DNA of 64,000 nucleotides, taken from contig CAJULW010000002.1 in the NCBI GenBank assembly GCA_910587515.1, forward strand, positions 1 through 64,000. The letters run 5' to 3'. The notes under the pieces were generated by a model. The model ran no database searches, was not told the DNA's origin, and worked only from the letters and a program-made list of their open reading frames with translations. Origin of the DNA: an uncultured Duncaniella sp. GTDB taxonomy: Bacteria; Bacteroidota; Bacteroidia; Bacteroidales; Muribaculaceae. The translations under genes and the position numbers were made by a program. Position 1 is the stretch's first letter, and each line of letters starts with the position of its first letter. Of this stretch, positions 18,544-28,723 are shown piece after piece.

Positions 18544-19632
18544 CTATAGGTACTGCTCCTTATAAGCTATACGGACATCGTTGACCATCTGTTTGATCCG
18601 CTGCTCTTCCGATTTCGGACAGATAAGCAGTACGTCTCCGGCATCGGCAACTATATAATCTTTCAAACCATGCGCCACTACAAGTTTATCCGCCTCACGG
18701 ACAGCAAAAATGCTCCCGCTGCTTTCATACGCGAGCACCCGACACTGCGTCACGTTGCCTTCCTGATTTTTCGGTGAATTGTCATAGAGCGCACTCCAGG
18801 TTCCAAGATCGTTCCATCCGAAATTCACACATTCGACATATACGTTGTCCGCTTTCTCCATGACGGCATAGTCAATCGAGTTAGGCGGACACGACATAAA
18901 GTTCGCCTCGATAAATTCCGTCTCGCGAGGTGTGGCAAACAACTCTGCGCCACGGTCAAAAAGCGATGTAAGATCCGGATCGTATTTTCGCAAAGCGTCT
19001 ATGATGGATGAAGCACGCCAAAGAAAGATGCCTGAATTCCAGAAAAATTCACCGCTATCAAGAAAAACCTTGGCAAGTTCAAGATTGGGTTTTTCCGTAA
19101 AAGTCTTGACTTTTAGTATCCCAGGTTCCGCCTCCTTACCGATCTGTATGTATCCATATCCAGTCTCCGGTCGCGTAGGGGTGATCCCTAGCGTAAGCAA
19201 GGCGTCATTATTTTCCACAAATTCAAATCCGCGTCTGACACAATCTTCAAAAATTCCTTCCCGAGTTATCAGATGGTCACTTGGGTTGACTATTATCGAG
19301 GCTTGAGGATCGATAGCCGCTATATGGTATGCCGCCCACGCTATACATGGCGCGGTGTTTCGCCTGGCCGGCTCAAGCAATATATTGGACGGAAGGACTT
19401 CCGGCAACTGCTCGCGTATAAGAGACGCGTACTTCTCGTTCGTCACCACCAAGACATTCTCTTTCGGAACCATAGGGAGTATACGGTCGTAGGACATCTG
19501 CAGAAGCGAACGCCCTGTGCCGAGAAAGTCAATGAACTGCTTGGGACAGTTCTCACGTGAATAGGGCCAAAAGCGACTTCCTACGCCTCCGCACATGATT
19601 ACACAATACCGATGGGATGTCTGATCTGTCAT
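18544..19632 (-). CDS. manC: Mannose-1-phosphate guanylyltransferase
   Basis: The enzyme makes GDP-mannose from GTP and mannose-1-phosphate for surface polysaccharides. The 362-residue protein has the nucleotidyltransferase motif MCGGVGSRFWPYSRENCPKQF at the N-terminus, NPSDHLI, and FTEKPNLELAK with the sugar-binding region EFFWNSGIFLWRAS. It corresponds to the single-domain ManC type without the C-terminal phosphomannose isomerase domain. It lies between the permease remnant (33-nt gap) and rel (35-nt gap), so these genes are probably co-transcribed. Confidence 0.93.
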   Translation of the reverse strand: MTDQTSHRYCVIMCGGVGSRFWPYSRENCPKQFIDFLGTGRSLLQMSYDRILPMVPKENVLVVTNEKYASLIREQLPEVLPSNILLEPARRNTAPCIAWAAYHIAAIDPQASIIVNPSDHLITREGIFEDCVRRGFEFVENNDALLTLGITPTRPETGYGYIQIGKEAEPGILKVKTFTEKPNLELAKVFLDSGEFFWNSGIFLWRASSIIDALRKYDPDLTSLFDRGAELFATPRETEFIEANFMSCPPNSIDYAVMEKADNVYVECVNFGWNDLGTWSALYDNSPKNQEGNVTQCRVLAYESSGSIFAVREADKLVVAHGLKDYIVADAGDVLLICPKSEEQRIKQMVNDVRIAYKEQYL

Positions 19633-19665
19633 AGTATGGATGTATTATAATGAATGATATTGTTT

Positions 19666-20887
19666 TTAACGTAGCCGGAACGGAGGTCTGACACTCCTTG
19701 ATGATATAAAACCTGAAAACACACCCATCAAGACGACGACTCCGGATGTGACAATCACATCGGTCAGACGCAACACGCATGGGTAGGTCACAATTGACAT
19801 CTGAGAGTGGTCTCCGCTAAGGGCTATGATGCCCAGATGTTGCTGCAAAAGGCAGAGCGCGATACCTATCGATATACCAATAATCCCTCCGGTGACGGCT
19901 ACAAGTATACCTTGATAAAGAAATATCCTACGTATCATCCCGAGCGGGGCTCCGAGCGAACTGAGTATATGCAGGCTCTCTTCTTTCTCTATTATAAGCA
20001 TCGAAAGAGACGAAAGTATATTGAACGACGCCATAACGAGCACGAACACAAGCATGAGAAATGTGACCCATTTCTCTATCGAGATCATACGGAAGGCATG
20101 AGACTGCTGACGCAGACGGTCAGCGACAATATACGAATCTCCAAGCCTGTCCTCAAGCGAAGACACGACCAATCCTGCCGTGGATACGTCACTGACAGAT
20201 TTCAATAGCTGAAGCCTCCGTTGTGTAGTCAAGCAACCTACGTGCGTTATGCAAGGGTATGAAAAGCATCCCGTTGTCAAGCTCCGCCTGATTGGTACGA
20301 TATACTCCGCTCACGAGCAGAGTGTCGGTCGTAAACGCAGCCATCGGAAATGCCGGGTTGATACGCCCGATGCGACGAGGGACGGTCAAAAGCAAGGTGT
20401 GCTCAGTGGACGGCCTCGCTCCAAGTTGAACGGCCGTGCCGACACTCAGCACCGCACACTTATTATTATATGTATCGGCATTCATCTCTCCGTCTATCAC
20501 AAGAGAGTTGATAGCCGAGATCTTGCCATAACCGACCGGGACACCTACGATATTTACCGGAGCCTGTACATCTCCATAGATAGCCAAAGCTTCACCGGTA
20601 ATGGTCGGCAAAGCGACCTTCACCCCGTTTTCTTTACTGATCACAGAGGCAAGAGAATCCGCATTGGAAATTACACGCCCGTTACGCGGTGTCACCTTGA
20701 TATCGGGGTCAACCATCGACAGCCGTTCGGAAGCAAGATCCGAAAAACCGTTAAACACCGAAAGCACACATATCATGGCCATGGCGGCCACTGCTATACC
20801 GGCAATCGAAATATAGGATATGACGTTAACGGCCGTATGGCTCTTACGGGCCAAAAGATAGCGTATGGCAATCCTCAATGCTGGCAT
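19666..20887 (-). pseudogene. FtsX/LolE-like ABC transporter permease, frameshifted
   Basis: Two overlapping frames encode one protein. The first part (20887 to 20189, 232 residues) has an N-terminal membrane segment and a MacB-type periplasmic domain. The second part, entered near 20205, carries three membrane segments with the FtsX motif EKEESLHILSSLGAPLGMIRRIF. The frames differ by one base: the first ends SAIEICQ-stop while the second continues SVSDVSTAGLVV, so removing one base around 20196-20206 would restore one protein of about 406 residues, the normal LolC/LolE length. Such permeases extract lipoproteins from the inner membrane together with a LolD ATPase, which is not seen here. It is either a true inactivating frameshift or an assembly error. 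Confidence 0.85.
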
Positions 20888-20972
20888 TCAGAAAGTGTGA
20901 AGCTATTTTTCGGTAACTTATGAATCATATCAGGCTCAAAGCCCGCACCGGATCTCAATGGCGACCGGCTTT

Positions 20973-21308
20973 CTATTTGTTAAGAAGACTGTCTATATTA
21001 TCTATATAGTCGAGCGAGTCATCTATATAAAATGTAAGCTCGGGACATTTTCTAAGCTGGAAACGCACCCGTTGGGCAAGTTCATATCTTATTGTCTTGG
21101 CATTCTCGCATATGCTCTCAAGCAATTCCTGGGATTTTTCAGAAGGGAATATGGAGAGATACACTTTGGCGACACTCAGATCGGGCGACACGCGAACGAT
21201 ACTCACCGACACAAGCGTGCCGTGGGTCTTGGCGGTCTGAATCCGGAATATCTCGCTCAGCTCCTTTTGAAGAAGCCTCGATATTTTTGCTTGACGGGTT
21301 GATTCCAT
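20973..21308 (-). CDS. rbfA: Ribosome-binding factor A
   Basis: RbfA binds the 30S subunit and helps 16S rRNA 5'-end maturation. The 111-residue protein has the type II KH-like layout: an N-terminal ISRLLQKELSEIF helix, a central VSIVRVSPDLSVAKVYLSIF strand-helix unit and a C-terminal LRKCPELTFYIDDSLDY. Length and motif order are typical. It heads the run rbfA - permease - manC - rel; a terminator at 21346-21385 separates it from serS upstream. Confidence 0.93.
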   Translation of the reverse strand: MESTRQAKISRLLQKELSEIFRIQTAKTHGTLVSVSIVRVSPDLSVAKVYLSIFPSEKSQELLESICENAKTIRYELAQRVRFQLRKCPELTFYIDDSLDYIDNIDSLLNK

Positions 21309-21345
21309 AAATTATTTTCAGTTTAAATGCCTCTATATTCAAAAC

Positions 21346-21385
21346 GTCCACCGGAACACAAAGTTTTATTCATGCTCCGGTGGAC
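21346..21385 (-). terminator. Terminator of serS
   Basis: A perfect 10-bp stem (21346-21355 and 21376-21385) with a 20-base loop is followed on the minus strand by GTTTTG. It lies just past the serS stop codon. Confidence 0.7.
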
Positions 21386-21397
21386 ATGTATCGTATT

Positions 21398-22669
21398 TCA
21401 GTCTATAATGTCGAAACCTGTATACTTCCGCAGACATTCCGGCACGACAATGCCTTCTGATGTCTGGTTATTCTCAAGGATGGCAGCCATTATGCGCGGC
21501 AAAGCAAGAGCCGACCCATTGAGCGTATGGCACAAATGTGTCTTTTTATCGTCACCACGGTATCGACATTTGAGACGGTTGGCCTGATACGTCTCGAAAT
21601 TTGACACAGATGACACCTCGAGCCAACGGCCTTGCGCAGCGGAATAGACCTCAAAATCAAATGTAATAGACGAAGTGAAACTCATATCGCCTCCGCATAG
21701 GCGCAGGATATGCCACGGAAGCCCCAGTGATTCAAGTAAACCTTGCACATGGTCTTTCATTTCCTCAAGAGCCGTATATGAATTCTCAGGCTTCTCTATT
21801 CGGACTATCTCCACCTTGTCAAACTGATGGAGGCGGTTGAGGCCTCGCACATCCTTGCCATAAGACCCGGCTTCGCGACGGAAACACGCAGAATACGCAC
21901 AATTTTTTATCGGAAGCTGCTCCGCAGGGATGATGACATCCCTGTATATGTTAGTAACGGGAACCTCGGCCGTAGGGATAAGGTAGAGTTTATCCTCATT
22001 GACAAGATACATCTGTCCCTCCTTGTCTGGCAACTGACCGGTTCCGTAGCCTGAAGCTTCGTTTACGACATAGGGAGGCTGTATCTCAAGATATCCCGCC
22101 TCTCCGGCGCGGTCAAGGAAGAACTGGATGAGGGCACGCTGCAAACGCGCTCCCTTTCCGACATAGACAGGAAATCCAGGACCTGTGATCTTGACTCCAA
22201 GATCAAAGTTTATAATGTTGTATTTTTTCGCAAGTTCCCAATGCGGAAGGGCATCTGCGGGAAGTTCAGGCATAAGGCCACCGGTCTTCTCTACCACATT
22301 GTCCTCTGCGCTTTTCCCTTCAGGCACAGCGTCGCAAGGAATATTAGGCATTCCAAGAAGGATATCGCGGATAGAATTCTCCGCAACGGCAAGTCTGTCG
22401 GCTATCTCTTTTTGACGCGACTTGATCTCGGCTACATTCTTTTTCGCCTCCTCAGCCTCTTCGCGACGGCCTTCCTTCATCAGACGGCCTATCGAGTCAG
22501 CGTATTTTTTCAGCTCCGCAGCAAGCGTGTCGTTCTGATACTGAAGGTTTCGACGCTCTTCGTCAAAATCTATTACATCGTTTACGCCCTGCTTTCCGTC
22601 AAAGCCTTTGACAGCAAGACGCGCTATTATACGCTCGGGATTCTCTTTAATCTGCTGAAGTGTAAGCAT
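21398..22669 (-). CDS. serS: Seryl-tRNA synthetase
   Basis: SerRS charges tRNA-Ser. The 423-residue protein has the N-terminal coiled-coil arm (about residues 30-110, rich in Glu/Lys/Arg), and the class II catalytic core with motif 2 (ACFRREAGSYGKDVRGLNRLHQF) and motif 3 (NGSALALPRIMAAILEN). The length is standard. It follows the YqeY-like gene by 24 bases and ends at a clear terminator. Confidence 0.97.
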   Translation of the reverse strand: MLTLQQIKENPERIIARLAVKGFDGKQGVNDVIDFDEERRNLQYQNDTLAAELKKYADSIGRLMKEGRREEAEEAKKNVAEIKSRQKEIADRLAVAENSIRDILLGMPNIPCDAVPEGKSAEDNVVEKTGGLMPELPADALPHWELAKKYNIINFDLGVKITGPGFPVYVGKGARLQRALIQFFLDRAGEAGYLEIQPPYVVNEASGYGTGQLPDKEGQMYLVNEDKLYLIPTAEVPVTNIYRDVIIPAEQLPIKNCAYSACFRREAGSYGKDVRGLNRLHQFDKVEIVRIEKPENSYTALEEMKDHVQGLLESLGLPWHILRLCGGDMSFTSSITFDFEVYSAAQGRWLEVSSVSNFETYQANRLKCRYRGDDKKTHLCHTLNGSALALPRIMAAILENNQTSEGIVVPECLRKYTGFDIID

Positions 22670-22693
22670 CTGTTTCTATCTTTGAAAATCGTA

Positions 22694-23146
22694 TCAATTG
22701 TTTAACATTTCCTTTACTTTAGCCGAAATGACCTTACCGTCAGCTCGGCCGGCAAGCGTTTTGGACGCCACGCCCATCACCTTTCCCATTTCTTTAGGTG
22801 AAGTAGCACCAACTTCAGCGATTATTTTTTGAAGCTCGAGTGTAAGTTCTTCATCGGAAAGCTGCTTAGGCAGATATTCCTCTATAACGGCCGCCTCGGC
22901 GAGTTCGTTGTCACGGAGGTCAAGACGATTCTGCTCTTCATAAATCTGCGCTGTCTCGCGACGCTGCTTAGCCATCTTGGCCAGGATCTTCGTAGCGGCC
23001 TCGTCAGAAAGAGAACCGTCACCACCTTTAGCAGTCTTAGCTTCAAGAAATTCTTTCTTTATACCACGGAGGGTTTCGAGGCGAACTTTTTCGCGTGCGA
23101 GCATCGCGCTCTTTATGTCAGCGGAAATTTTGTCAAACAAATCCAT
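22694..23146 (-). CDS. GatB/YqeY domain protein
   Basis: The 150-residue protein matches the YqeY family, which resembles the tRNA-binding tail of the amidotransferase subunit GatB. Visible are the N-terminal AREKVRLETLRGIKKEF, the helical YLPKQLSDEELTLELQKII and the C-terminal KEMGKVMGVASKTLAGRADG motif. Its exact role is not established; involvement with tRNA-dependent amidation is an inference from the domain. It is probably co-transcribed with serS. Confidence 0.9.
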   Translation of the reverse strand: MDLFDKISADIKSAMLAREKVRLETLRGIKKEFLEAKTAKGGDGSLSDEAATKILAKMAKQRRETAQIYEEQNRLDLRDNELAEAAVIEEYLPKQLSDEELTLELQKIIAEVGATSPKEMGKVMGVASKTLAGRADGKVISAKVKEMLNN

Positions 23147-23377
23147 ATCCTGAATTTAATATATCTCTAAATTTAACCTAAAAATTCTATGAATCAACTC
23201 AAATATCGATTATGATGATTTTTGAGACTATAGAAAATGACAATAATACATCTTCATCCCTGCAAAGTTACACAGAAATTTGGGTAATCCCACGAATTTT
23301 CGTAAAAAAGCGCATCACCTCCGGACTCTATACGCGATGCGTTTTCATACACTTTATCACTTTCCGGAATCTTTATG
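23147..23377. other. Divergent intergenic region between the yqeY-like gene and the hut operon
   Basis: This non-coding region carries a perfect -7-type TAACTTTG on the minus strand (23280-23273) that may serve yqeY-serS, without a clear -33, and ends at the hut promoter. I see no riboswitch-like structure or regulator gene. Confidence 0.5.
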
Positions 23378-23407
23378 TTGTTATTTTATGATTTTTTCCT
23401 AAATTTG
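23378..23407 (+). promoter_or_regulatory. Predicted promoter of the histidine degradation operon
   Basis: TTG (23378-23380), a 19-base spacer and a perfect TAAATTTG (23400-23407) match the Bacteroidetes promoter. The leader to ftcD is about 45 bases. Confidence 0.75.
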
Positions 23408-23459
23408 CGCAATACAAGTACCTATATTAATACCAATTTAATACCACAAAAATATTTCC

Positions 23460-25166
23460 ATGAAGACACGTATCATCGAATGTGTCCCCAACTTCAGTGA
23501 GGGGCGTGACCGCAACGTGATAAAGTCAATCACCGACGCGATCGAAAGTGTAAAAGGCATCAAGCTGCTTGACGTCGATCCAGGTGAGGCGACAAACCGT
23601 ACGGTAGTCACATTTGTCGGATCGCCAGAAGACGTGACAGAAGCCGCATTTCAAGGAGTGAAACGCGCGTCCGAACTCATCGACATGCGCAACCACCATG
23701 GGGCGCATCCGCGCATGGGAGCGACAGATGTATGTCCGCTGATCCCCATCGCAGGCGTCACACTTGAAGAATGCGCTGAATTGTCACGAAAACTCGCAAA
23801 ACGTATCTCCGACGAACTTGAGATACCTACATATTGCTACGAATCGGCAGCCTTCATTCCTGAACGAAAAAATCTCGCTGTCTGCCGCGCGGGAGAATAC
23901 GAAGCTCTCCCTGAAAGAATGGGCGACCCCGCTAAAGGTTCTGACTTCGCCAACCGTCCTTTCGACGAAAAAATAGCTAAAACAGGAGCGACAGCCGTGG
24001 GAGCACGCGACTTCCTGATAGCAGTCAACTACAATCTGAACACCACATCGACACGACGCGCAAACGCGATAGCGTTCGACGTTCGCGAAAAGGGACGTCC
24101 CATGCGTGAAGGAGGCAAGCCAAACGGCAAGCCGCTGAAAGACGAAAACGGCAAAACCATCATGCAACCCGGAACCTTGAAGGCCACAAAGGCTATCGGA
24201 TGGTTCATCGACGAATACGGCATCGCTCAGGTTTCAATGAACATTACCGATATTAGCGTCACACCATTGCATGTAGCATTCGACGAAGTGTGTCGTGCGG
24301 CACAAGAGAGAGGCGTCAGGGTCACAGGCACTGAAATCGTCGGTCTCGTGCCGAAACGGACACTAATTGAAGCAGGCCGCTACTTCCTCCACAAACAACA
24401 ACGGTCTACAGGCATATCGGAAAGCGAGATCATACGCATCGCCATCAAATCAATGGGACTCGACGAGCTCTCCCCATTCAATCCGGAAGAAAAGATCATC
24501 GAATATCTCGTCTCTCCCAAAAGTGAAGGCGTCAAACTCACAGCCATGACATGTGAAGGGTTCGCAGAAGAGACCGCGTCAGAATCACCGGCTCCCGGTG
24601 GAGGCTCTATTTCAGCCTACATGGGCGCTCTCGCTGCAGCACTCGGAACCATGGTAGCAAATCTTTCGTCACATAAAGCCGGATGGGACGAGCGTTGGAA
24701 AGAATTTTCAGACCAAGCCGACAAAGGACAGGAACTTATGCAACGGCTCCTACATCTCGTGGACGAAGACACTGAAGCGTTCAACCGCATTATGGATGCT
24801 ATAAAAATGCCCAAAGGATCGCAGGAAGAAAAAGAAGCACGCGCCAAAGCCATGGAAGAGGCCACGCTCTACGCGACCCGCGTGCCTCTTTCAACTATGG
24901 AGGCCGCACTCGAGACATTCCCATTGCTCGAATCAATGGCACTTTCAGGCAACCCGGCTTCGGTAAGCGATGCCGGTGTCGGTGCGTTGGCCGCCCGTTC
25001 CGCTGTGCTCGGTGCGCAACTCAACGTCCGCATCAACGCGGCAGGACTTGAAAACCGTTCAGAAGCGGATCTGCTCACAGGCAAGGCGGAAAAAATCGCA
25101 GCCGAAGCAATCGCGGCCGAAGCCAAGGTTCTCAATATCGTAAACACAGTTCTCTCCAAAAAATAA
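23460..25166 (+). CDS. ftcD: Bifunctional glutamate formimidoyltransferase / formimidoyl-THF cyclodeaminase
   Basis: This 568-residue fusion carries out the last steps of histidine breakdown: it moves the formimino group of N-formimino-glutamate to tetrahydrofolate, releasing glutamate, then deaminates it to methenyl-THF. The formiminotransferase N- and C-domains span about 1-325 (IIECVPNFSEGRD, RNHHGAHPRMGATDVCPLIP). After a linker the cyclodeaminase domain runs from about 360 to the end (ESPAPGGGSISAYMGALAAA). Bacteria often have these as separate genes; here they form one chain as in animals. It is first in the operon. Confidence 0.95.
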   Translation: MKTRIIECVPNFSEGRDRNVIKSITDAIESVKGIKLLDVDPGEATNRTVVTFVGSPEDVTEAAFQGVKRASELIDMRNHHGAHPRMGATDVCPLIPIAGVTLEECAELSRKLAKRISDELEIPTYCYESAAFIPERKNLAVCRAGEYEALPERMGDPAKGSDFANRPFDEKIAKTGATAVGARDFLIAVNYNLNTTSTRRANAIAFDVREKGRPMREGGKPNGKPLKDENGKTIMQPGTLKATKAIGWFIDEYGIAQVSMNITDISVTPLHVAFDEVCRAAQERGVRVTGTEIVGLVPKRTLIEAGRYFLHKQQRSTGISESEIIRIAIKSMGLDELSPFNPEEKIIEYLVSPKSEGVKLTAMTCEGFAEETASESPAPGGGSISAYMGALAAALGTMVANLSSHKAGWDERWKEFSDQADKGQELMQRLLHLVDEDTEAFNRIMDAIKMPKGSQEEKEARAKAMEEATLYATRVPLSTMEAALETFPLLESMALSGNPASVSDAGVGALAARSAVLGAQLNVRINAAGLENRSEADLLTGKAEKIAAEAIAAEAKVLNIVNTVLSKK

Positions 25167-25184
25167 AACCACCACAACAGAACT

Positions 25185-27206
25185 ATGACAAAAGAAGAGT
25201 TTCGCACGGTAGTAGCCGCCGGCATCCCTGATGCCCTCCCGGAACCGAGACTATACGATACCACAGTAAACCACGCGCCAAAACGCAAACAGATTCTTTC
25301 AGACAAGGAAAAACGACTGGCAATCAAAAACGCCCTGCGCTACTTCCCATCACATCTCCACGGAGAACTCGCGGGAGAATTCGCACGCGAGCTTGACGAA
25401 TACGGACGTATATATATGTACCGGTTCCGTCCTACATACGAGATGTACGCCAGACCCATCGACGAATATCCCGCACGTTCACGACAGGCTGCCGCCATAA
25501 TGATGATGATCCAGAACAATCTTGATCCACGTGTCGCGCAGCATCCCCACGAACTCATCACATATGGAGGCAACGGTGCTGTATTCCAAAACTGGGCACA
25601 ATATCTTTTGGCGATGAAATATCTTTCAGAGATGACTGATAATCAAACGCTTGTGATGTATTCAGGCCATCCGCTCGGATTGTTCCCCTCTCATCCTGAC
25701 GCACCCCGTGTCATCGTCACCAACGGAATGGTGATCCCCAACTATTCAAAACCCGACGACTGGGAACGGTTCAACGCCCTGGGTGTCTCTCAATACGGCC
25801 AGATGACAGCAGGCTCATACATGTACATCGGACCTCAAGGCATCGTACATGGAACTACCATCACTGTCCTCAATGCTGGCCGCAAACGTCTTAAAGACGG
25901 ACAACACGACTTAGGAGGCATGCTTTTCGTATCGGCCGGCCTCGGTGGCATGTCAGGCGCACAACCCAAAGCCGGAAACATCGCAGGAGTGGTCAGCATA
26001 ACCGCTGAAATAAACCCTAAAGCTGTAGAGACACGCCACAGCCAAGGTTGGGTCGACGAAGTATACACCTCTCTTGACGAACTGATCGCTCGTACCAAGA
26101 CAGCACGCGCTCAAAGCGAGGCCGTATCGCTCGCATATCAAGGCAACATCGTCGACCTTTGGGAGCGTCTTGCCGACGAAGGCATATCCGTCGATCTCGG
26201 TTCCGACCAGACATCGCTACACAATCCATGGGCCGGTGGCTATTATCCCGCAGGTCTGAGTTTCGAGGAGGCAAAAGCCATGATGGCCGACGATCCTGAC
26301 GAATTCAAACGTCGCGTACAGGAATCTCTGCGCAGACAGGTTGCAGCGATCAACCGTCTGACAGACAATGGCATGTATTTCTTCGATTATGGCAACGCAT
26401 TCCTCCTCGAATCGTCACGGGCAGGAGCCGATATAATGAAAGAAGACGGAACCTTCCGCTATCCTTCATACGTACAGGACATCATGGGTCCCGGATTTTT
26501 CGACTATGGTTTCGGTCCTTTCCGTTGGGTATGTACATCGGGCGACCCTGCGGATCTTGCGAAAAGCGACGCGATCGCGGCAAGCGTGCTCGAAGATATA
26601 TTGAAAGAAGCTCCCGAAGAAATAAAAGGCCAGCTACGCGACAATATACACTGGATAAAAGAAGCCGGGCGCAACCATCTCGTGGTCGGCTCTCAAGCCC
26701 GTATACTTTATGCGGATTCGGAAGGACGCACAAAAATAGCACAGGCTTTCAACAATGCCATCGCAAAAGGAGAGATATCCGCGCCTATCGTACTCGGACG
26801 CGACCACCATGACGTTTCGGGAACGGATTCACCCTACCGCGAGACTTCCAATATCTACGACGGCTCTCAGTTCACAGCGGACATGGCTGTTCACAACGTC
26901 ATAGGCGACTCATTCCGCGGAGCCACCTGGGTGTCAATCCACAACGGAGGCGGTGTTGGCTGGGGCGAAGTCATCAACGGAGGATTCGGCATGGTCATAG
27001 ACGGCTCCGAGGACTCTGCGCGCCATATCGAAGAAATGCTACTCTGGGATGTCAACAACGGCATAGCCCGTCGCAGCTGGGCTCGCAACAAAGGCGCGAT
27101 ATCCGCGATCAAACGCGAAATGGAACGCACACCGCTTCTCAAAGTGACTCTTCCAAATATAGCTGACGATTCAATCATCGAAAACGCGTTAAACAATCGC
27201 CTATAA
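25185..27206 (+). CDS. hutU: Urocanate hydratase
   Basis: HutU uses tightly bound NAD+ to hydrate urocanate to imidazolone propionate. The 673-residue protein is longer than the roughly 555-residue proteobacterial type and matches the longer form seen in Bacteroidetes. Visible motifs include ELITYGGNGAVFQNWAQY, TNGMVIPNYS, GPQGIVHGTT, MLFVSAGLGGMSGAQPKAG and the C-terminal VSIHNGGGVGWGEV. It starts 18 bases after ftcD and is followed by hutH. Confidence 0.95.
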   Translation: MTKEEFRTVVAAGIPDALPEPRLYDTTVNHAPKRKQILSDKEKRLAIKNALRYFPSHLHGELAGEFARELDEYGRIYMYRFRPTYEMYARPIDEYPARSRQAAAIMMMIQNNLDPRVAQHPHELITYGGNGAVFQNWAQYLLAMKYLSEMTDNQTLVMYSGHPLGLFPSHPDAPRVIVTNGMVIPNYSKPDDWERFNALGVSQYGQMTAGSYMYIGPQGIVHGTTITVLNAGRKRLKDGQHDLGGMLFVSAGLGGMSGAQPKAGNIAGVVSITAEINPKAVETRHSQGWVDEVYTSLDELIARTKTARAQSEAVSLAYQGNIVDLWERLADEGISVDLGSDQTSLHNPWAGGYYPAGLSFEEAKAMMADDPDEFKRRVQESLRRQVAAINRLTDNGMYFFDYGNAFLLESSRAGADIMKEDGTFRYPSYVQDIMGPGFFDYGFGPFRWVCTSGDPADLAKSDAIAASVLEDILKEAPEEIKGQLRDNIHWIKEAGRNHLVVGSQARILYADSEGRTKIAQAFNNAIAKGEISAPIVLGRDHHDVSGTDSPYRETSNIYDGSQFTADMAVHNVIGDSFRGATWVSIHNGGGVGWGEVINGGFGMVIDGSEDSARHIEEMLLWDVNNGIARRSWARNKGAISAIKREMERTPLLKVTLPNIADDSIIENALNNRL

Positions 27207-27240
27207 AAACATCAATTCGAACTTATCCAATACGACAAAA

Positions 27241-28722
27241 ATGGTACATTATATAAGTCCCGAACGTCTCACTATAGAGCGCGTCGGAGAAATAATCGAA
27301 AATCATATCCAGCTCGCGCTAAGTCAGGAATCGATCGACCGTATAAACCGCTGTAGAAAATATCTTGACGACAAGATCAGCGAATGCGACCACCCAATAT
27401 ACGGCATCACGACTGGGTTCGGTTCGCTATGCAACATATCGATCGACAGCAACGACCTGTCGAAGCTACAGGAAAACCTTGTGATGTCACACGCTTGCGG
27501 CTGTGGCGACAAAGTTGACCCTACGATCGTAAAGATCATGCTGCTTACCAAAATCATGTCATTGTCATTCGGCAATTCCGGTGTACAGCTTTCAACGGTC
27601 GAACGTCTTGTTGATTTCTTCAACAATGATATACTCCCGGTCATCTACCAATTAGGCTCACTCGGAGCATCAGGAGACCTCGCCCCTCTTGCAAATATGT
27701 GTCTGCCGCTTCTCGGACTCGGCGAAGTGCTATACAAAGGAGAGATACGTCCAGCCTCCGAGGTTTTGCGTGAAAAAGGATGGGAACCTGTCAAATTGGT
27801 ATCCAAGGAAGGTCTCGCATTGCTCAACGGCACACAATTCATGTCGTCGCACGCAGTCTTTGCCATACTCCGTGCACGTCGCCTGAGCCGCCTCGCTGAC
27901 AAAATCGGAGCATTGTCGCTTGACGCGTTTGACGGACGTATCGAACCGTTCGGTGACGAAGTAAATGCCGTACGCCCCCATCCGGGACAACTTGCCACCG
28001 GACGCGCTGTACGCGCTTATCTTGAAGGGAGCGAACTTATATGCCAAAAGAAGAAACACGTTCAGGATCCCTATTCATTCCGGTGTATGCCTCAGGTCCA
28101 CGGTGCGGTAAAAGACGCGCTTGACTATGTCGGCAATGTGATCGAAACCGAGATCAATAGTCCAACCGACAACCCGACAATCTTCCCCGAAGAGGATATA
28201 ATTGTTTCCGCCGGAAACTTCCACGGTGAACCGATAGCCTTGCCTATGGACTATCTCGCTCTCGCAATAGCGGAACTCGGCAATATATCCGAACGCCGTG
28301 TCTACCGACTCATTTCCGGAGCCCGCGGACTGCCACCATTCCTTGTTGCGAATCCGGGGCTTAACAGCGGCTTTATGATCCCTCAATACGCGGCTGCTTC
28401 AATTGTCAACCAATCAAAAGGCCTGTGTTGGCCTACAAGTTGCGATTCCATTCCGTCGTCGCAAGGCCAGGAAGACCATGTATCAATGGGAGGCAACTCA
28501 GCGACAAAACTTTGCCGTGTGGTCGACAACACCGAACGCGTGCTCGCTATCGAACTTTTCAACGCTGCCCAAGCTTTGGAATTCCGCAGACCGCAACGTA
28601 CTTCTCAGGAACTCGAAGCATGGCATGAGGCATACAGAAAATCCGTACCGTTTATCGATAATGATACAGTAATGTCCCCGTACATTGCCGCATCTATTGA
28701 ATTCTTACGTCAAAACCCTTGA
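27241..28722 (+). CDS. hutH: Histidine ammonia-lyase
   Basis: HutH deaminates L-histidine to urocanate, the first step of the pathway. The 493-residue protein contains the Ala143-Ser144-Gly145 triad in GSLGASGDLAPL that cyclises into the MIO electrophile, the active-site Tyr region YGITTGFG (about 54-61) and the C-terminal SQGQEDHVSMG. The length is normal. hutI begins one base after its stop codon. Confidence 0.97.
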   Translation: MVHYISPERLTIERVGEIIENHIQLALSQESIDRINRCRKYLDDKISECDHPIYGITTGFGSLCNISIDSNDLSKLQENLVMSHACGCGDKVDPTIVKIMLLTKIMSLSFGNSGVQLSTVERLVDFFNNDILPVIYQLGSLGASGDLAPLANMCLPLLGLGEVLYKGEIRPASEVLREKGWEPVKLVSKEGLALLNGTQFMSSHAVFAILRARRLSRLADKIGALSLDAFDGRIEPFGDEVNAVRPHPGQLATGRAVRAYLEGSELICQKKKHVQDPYSFRCMPQVHGAVKDALDYVGNVIETEINSPTDNPTIFPEEDIIVSAGNFHGEPIALPMDYLALAIAELGNISERRVYRLISGARGLPPFLVANPGLNSGFMIPQYAAASIVNQSKGLCWPTSCDSIPSSQGQEDHVSMGGNSATKLCRVVDNTERVLAIELFNAAQALEFRRPQRTSQELEAWHEAYRKSVPFIDNDTVMSPYIAASIEFLRQNP

Positions 28723-28723
28723 C

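Noticed and set aside
20189..20280. The second half of the permease as an independent gene starting at 20280
   Set aside because: Its first 24 residues are an out-of-frame reading of the first half; the real sequence joins within the overlap.
23147..23459. Riboswitch upstream of the histidine operon
   Set aside because: The leader after the predicted start is only about 45 bases and shows no conserved riboswitch motif.
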